Below are positions 7,142-8,620 of a DNA stretch of 8,620 nucleotides, in pieces; position 1 is the stretch's first letter, and each line of letters begins with the position of its first letter. This stretch comes from Micrococcales bacterium (GTDB lineage: Bacteria > Actinomycetota > Actinomycetes > Actinomycetales > Microbacteriaceae), in the NCBI GenBank assembly GCA_947441105.1, contig CANESN010000031.1, positions 1 to 8,620 on the forward strand, in the 5' to 3' direction. Both the position numbers and the translations under genes were made by a program. Under the pieces are notes generated by a model. That model saw only the letters and a program-made list of their open reading frames with translations. It had not been told where the DNA came from and ran no database searches.

Positions 7142-7256
7142 AAGCACAGCTTTTTCACAGGTTCGGTTATCCCCCAGCACAGAAAATAGTGGGTTTTTGG
7201 GAGTATTCTTGACAGTTGGCTGTTCTAACTAGTCATCTAAACATTCGAGGTTGAAG
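7142..7256 (+). promoter_or_regulatory. putA-RND intergenic region with possible promoter
   Basis: A perfect TTGACA (-35 type) lies at 7209-7214, but the bases 16-18 positions downstream (around 7231-7238, TCATCT) match a -10 box poorly. The -35 is followed by a small symmetrical element ACAG-TTGG-CTGT (7211-7222). A GAGG ribosome site at 7247-7250 sits 6 bases before the TTG start of the next gene. Together with the weak terminator-like element just upstream, this suggests that the RND gene has its own promoter, at low certainty. Confidence 0.4.
7173..7198 (+). terminator. Weak terminator-like element after putA
   Basis: A short stem (CCCA at 7173-7176 with TGGG at 7190-7193, or the overlapping alternative CAC with GTG) is followed directly by five T residues (7194-7198). 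The stem is short and the loop long, so termination would be inefficient. The position 31 bases after the putA stop codon suits a terminator. Confidence 0.35.
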
Positions 7257-8620
7257 TTGTTCCTACTTTCCAAGCTTTCTCTTGCCAATCGCGCCGTAGT
7301 CGCTCTAGTCACCGTGATCATCGCGGCTTTTGGAGTCTTGTCACTGGGCAGCCTCAAGCAGGAGCTGATTCCTTCGATTGAGATCCCATCGGCTGCGATT
7401 GTGACCAGCTACGCGGGAGCTTCCCCTGAGGTGGTTGACGAGCAAGTCTCGGTGCCGATTGAGAACGCGATTTTGAGCCTTGAGAACCTTGAATCCACCA
7501 CCGTCACCTCGACCACTGGCCTATCTGTCATTCGAGTTTCTTTTGCATTCGGAACTACCACCGCTCAGGCAAATGAGCGACTAAACAACGCCATCAGCAA
7601 GGTCCAGGGCTCACTGCCACAGGGTGCTGAGCCTCAGGTTCTCTCAGGGTCATTTGACTCTGTACCAATCATCGTGCTTGCTGTTTCAGCGAACGACGGC
7701 GACAACGAAGCAATTGGCAAGGAGCTTGCGCAGAGCGCTCCAAGTATTTTCCAGCAGGTTGATGGAGTTCGCGATATTGCGGTTTCCGGTGCAATCACCA
7801 AGCAGATAAACCTAACTTTGAACCAGTTCCGTCTGGCATCAGCTGGGCTCAGCCAGCGCGATATTGCAACCGCACTTACCGCAAATGGTCTTGTGCTTCC
7901 GGTTGGAACCCTGGTCGATGACGCGGGTTCAATCGCTATCCAAATGGGCTCAGCGGTCAACACCGTTGAGGCAATCGAGTCTCTGCCGCTAGTTGGTGGT
8001 AGCTCATCCAGTGTTGTAACCATCGGCGATGTAGCCGATGTCGTCTACGAGGATTCTCCAGTGACCTCGATCGCAAGAACTAACGGAAAGCCATCGCTCG
8101 CCGTTGCAATCACCAAGACTCCAGATGCCAACACTGTTGCCGTCTCTAAAGGGGTGCAGGATCTGATTCCAGAGCTCGAGGTCGCCTTAGGTGGAGACGT
8201 AACTATCGTTACCACCTTGGACCAGGCTCCGTTTATTGAAAAATCGATCAAGGACCTCACCACCGAGGGCCTACTAGGTCTGACCTTCGCAGTAATCATC
8301 ATTTTGATTTTCTTGTTCTCGGTGAAATCCACCCTGATCACCGCAATCTCGATCCCAACCTCTGTGTTGATTACCTTTATCGGACTGCAGACGGCGGACT
8401 ACTCACTAAACATTTTGACCCTGGGTGCGCTAACCATTGCCATTGGTCGCGTGGTTGATGACTCGATTGTTGTTATTGAAAACATCAACCGTCACCTCAG
8501 CTATGGCGAGTCACGCAAGAAGGCTGTGCTAACTGCAGTTCGTGAGGTATCGAGCGCGATTACTGCCTCGACCATCACCACCGTTGCGGTGTTCTTGCCA
8601 ATCGCTTTGGTTGGCGGCCT
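7257..8620 (+). CDS. RND-superfamily efflux pump, AcrB/SwrC-like (partial, C-terminus outside window)
   Basis: This is a proton-driven export pump of the membrane; 454 codons are present, less than half of the usual length of about 1000 or more residues, and the frame stays open to the right edge. The first membrane helix is at about 11-33, followed by the family motif SLKQELIPSIEIP (32-44) and YAGASPEVVDEQV (52-64). The large extracytoplasmic porter region runs to about 335. Helices 2-4 follow (about 337-355, 359-379, 386-408). The RVVDDSIVVIEN motif contains Asp401-Asp402, the proton-relay pair of HAE-type RND pumps in helix 4. The start is TTG at 7257, 6 bases after GAGG; the TTG at 7251 directly abuts GAGG, too close to be used. 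No adapter (membrane-fusion) gene is visible beside it. Substrate unknown. Confidence 0.92.
   Translation, partial: MFLLSKLSLANRAVVALVTVIIAAFGVLSLGSLKQELIPSIEIPSAAIVTSYAGASPEVVDEQVSVPIENAILSLENLESTTVTSTTGLSVIRVSFAFGTTTAQANERLNNAISKVQGSLPQGAEPQVLSGSFDSVPIIVLAVSANDGDNEAIGKELAQSAPSIFQQVDGVRDIAVSGAITKQINLTLNQFRLASAGLSQRDIATALTANGLVLPVGTLVDDAGSIAIQMGSAVNTVEAIESLPLVGGSSSSVVTIGDVADVVYEDSPVTSIARTNGKPSLAVAITKTPDANTVAVSKGVQDLIPELEVALGGDVTIVTTLDQAPFIEKSIKDLTTEGLLGLTFAVIIILIFLFSVKSTLITAISIPTSVLITFIGLQTADYSLNILTLGALTIAIGRVVDDSIVVIENINRHLSYGESRKKAVLTAVREVSSAITASTITTVAVFLPIALVGG

Noticed and set aside
7634..8023. Minus-strand open frame of 129 codons inside the RND gene
   Set aside because: Antisense to a clearly coding region with strong family motifs; no ribosome site or protein features support it.

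Overview
The window reads as ordinary chromosomal DNA from a monoderm actinobacterium, most likely a small-genome member of the Microbacteriaceae (freshwater Rhodoluna/Aquiluna-like). This placement is inferred from the moderate, roughly balanced GC content, dense gene packing, frequent TTG starts and the actinobacterial flavour of the PutA and substrate-binding-protein sequences. It is not based on a marker gene. There are six protein genes, two of them cut by the window edges. I see no RNA genes, mobile elements or CRISPR arrays.

Layout. On the minus strand, from about 3489 down to the left edge, lies a compact ABC importer operon of the polyamine/opine (Pot) type: ATPase (potA-like), lipoprotein substrate-binding protein (potD-like), permease 1 (potB-like) and permease 2 (potC-like, partial). 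Spacings are 10 bp (A-D), 83 bp with a perfect 14-bp stem-loop (D-B) and 4 bp (B-C). A 220-bp divergent control region (3490-3709) carries several short repeats that could be operators. On the plus strand follows a 1143-residue bifunctional proline catabolic flavoenzyme (PutA: proline dehydrogenase plus glutamate-semialdehyde dehydrogenase, with a C-terminal accessory domain). After a 115-bp gap comes the first 454 codons of an RND-superfamily efflux pump of the AcrB/SwrC kind, which runs off the right edge.

How the genes may work together. The importer brings in a small cationic or amino compound. PutA oxidises proline to glutamate and feeds electrons into the respiratory chain. Their head-to-head placement makes shared regulation and a shared nitrogen/carbon scavenging role plausible. 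The substrate is uncertain, because several residues that E. coli PotD uses to grip polyamines appear to be replaced. The RND pump looks like a separate transcription unit.

I did not find a convincing undescribed system. The most useful leads are the unassigned importer substrate, the strong intercistronic hairpin, the repeats in the divergent promoter region, and an AcrB-type pump in an organism expected to lack an outer membrane.
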